Assembly (NCBI GenBank): GCA_017395555.1
Contig: JAFPUE010000099.1
Coordinates: forward strand, 1-54,089
Source of the DNA: Ruminiclostridium sp.
GTDB taxonomy: Bacteria > Bacillota > Clostridia > Oscillospirales > Ruminococcaceae
Direction: 5' to 3'
Length of the DNA: 54,089 nucleotides
The number at the start of each line of letters is the position of its first letter. The first letter of the stretch is position 1. Under the pieces are notes generated by a model. It had not been told where the DNA came from, did not search any database, and worked only from the letters and a program-made list of their open reading frames with translations. This document shows, one piece after another, positions 53,672 to 54,089 of the stretch. The position numbers were made by a program, and so were the translations under genes.

Positions 53672-53842
53672 AAACGTAATGGCTTTCACGGAAATCAATT
53701 TTTAAAAACATATAGTTACGCGTCTGCAAGGATTATCTTTGATAAGATCCATTCTGATAGCGTAAATGAATACGGAAGAGATAAAGCTGAGATGATGCAC
53801 CAACGTTTTGCGGGAAAGAGGCTTTCGTCATATTTCATCTAA
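53672..53842 (+). other. Open 56-codon stretch without a start, possible gene remnant
   Basis: The frame reads KTYSYASARIIFDKIHSDSV and ends RFAGKRLSSYFI before TAA. It has no ATG with a ribosome site and could be the tail of a lost gene. Otherwise 53646-53848 holds nothing I can support. Confidence 0.2.
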
Positions 53843-53848
53843 TTTTCC

Positions 53849-53877
53849 TTGAAAAATACGCCGATTTGTGCTATAAT
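53849..53877 (+). promoter_or_regulatory. Promoter of the TetR-type gene
   Basis: -35 TTGAAA (53849-53854), 17-base spacer, -10 TATAAT (53872-53877). Confidence 0.75.
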
Positions 53878-53912
53878 AAGCTATGATTATAAGATATTGG
53901 GAGAAATAGCTT

Positions 53913-54089
53913 ATGATACGCAGAACCACAAAAGATATATTAGCCGAATCCTTTCAGGAGCTTGCTCAGAAAAAGCGTATTGACAAGATCACGATAACCG
54001 GGATCACGAATAACTGCGGTATGTCACAGCCGACATTCTACAACCACTTCAAAGACAAATACGATCTGATCGTGTGGATATATACAAAC
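53913..54089 (+). CDS. TetR-family regulator, N-terminal part (runs off the window)
   Basis: ATG 53913 follows GGGAGA. The first 59 residues are a TetR-type HTH: TTKDILAESFQELAQKKRID, then ITITGITNNCGMSQPTFYNH and FKDKYDLIVW. The ligand domain lies outside the window, so neither ligand nor target can be given. Confidence 0.88.
   Translation, partial: MIRRTTKDILAESFQELAQKKRIDKITITGITNNCGMSQPTFYNHFKDKYDLIVWIYTN

Overview
The window looks like a chromosome segment of a Gram-positive anaerobe of the Clostridia, most like Ruminococcus/Oscillospiraceae. The signs are AGGAGG ribosome sites, promoters close to the sigma-A consensus with 17-base spacers, an NPATG-type sortase signal, a ThiW-type thiamine uptake gene under a TPP riboswitch, and an O-antigen-polymerase-type exopolysaccharide cluster. 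No marker gene fixes the genus. Families were assigned by reading motifs, without database searches.

Layout. (1) 1-1.5 kb: a chemoreceptor pseudogene cut by a terminal-inverted-repeat element, then a small acidic orphan gene. (2) 2.2-9.8 kb, plus strand: a TerB-domain protein, a BrxD-like ATPase and an Lhr/BrxHI-like helicase, followed by an acyltransferase and an alpha/beta hydrolase. A small-gene cassette with inverted-repeat ends sits between ATPase and helicase. (3) 10.1-18.1 kb, minus strand: a PP2C/SpoIIE phosphatase with an outside sensor domain, a GH3-type acyl-adenylating enzyme, a MATE exporter fused to a HATPase domain, a PrsW-like intramembrane protease, a small membrane protein, and a methyltransferase fused to a STAS domain. 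Phosphatase, anti-sigma-kinase-like and STAS parts are thus all present, two of them fused to an enzyme or a transporter. This is my best candidate for an undescribed system. (4) 18.2-23.0 kb: TPP riboswitch and thiW-thiM-thiE-thiD-thiC. (5) 23.0-25.3 kb: a two-part protein with a DNA-binding-like C-terminus, a vWA protein, and an array of short repeats. (6) 25.3-28.3 kb, minus: an FAD-oxidoreductase operon of the anaerobic glycerol-3-phosphate-dehydrogenase type. (7) 28.8-34.3 kb: a sensor-EAL-beta-helix c-di-GMP phosphodiesterase and a sortase-type surface protein. (8) 34.4-35.4 kb: tRNA-Pro with the remains of an integrated element (48-base direct repeat, integrase fragment). (9) 35.4-53.6 kb: a large exopolysaccharide locus with glycosyltransferases, flippase, polymerase, two chain-length proteins (one fused to a degenerate GGDEF domain), a radical SAM protein, a priming sugar transferase, and two UDP-sugar enzymes, one with an N-terminal HTH. 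(10) The window ends inside a TetR-type regulator.

Short repeats fill most gaps. One is a MITE-like family with about 22-base terminal inverted repeats, seen at four sites. Three of the copies lie directly upstream of genes: in the leader of the MATE gene, just before the promoter of the EAL gene, and touching the -35 box of the surface-protein gene.
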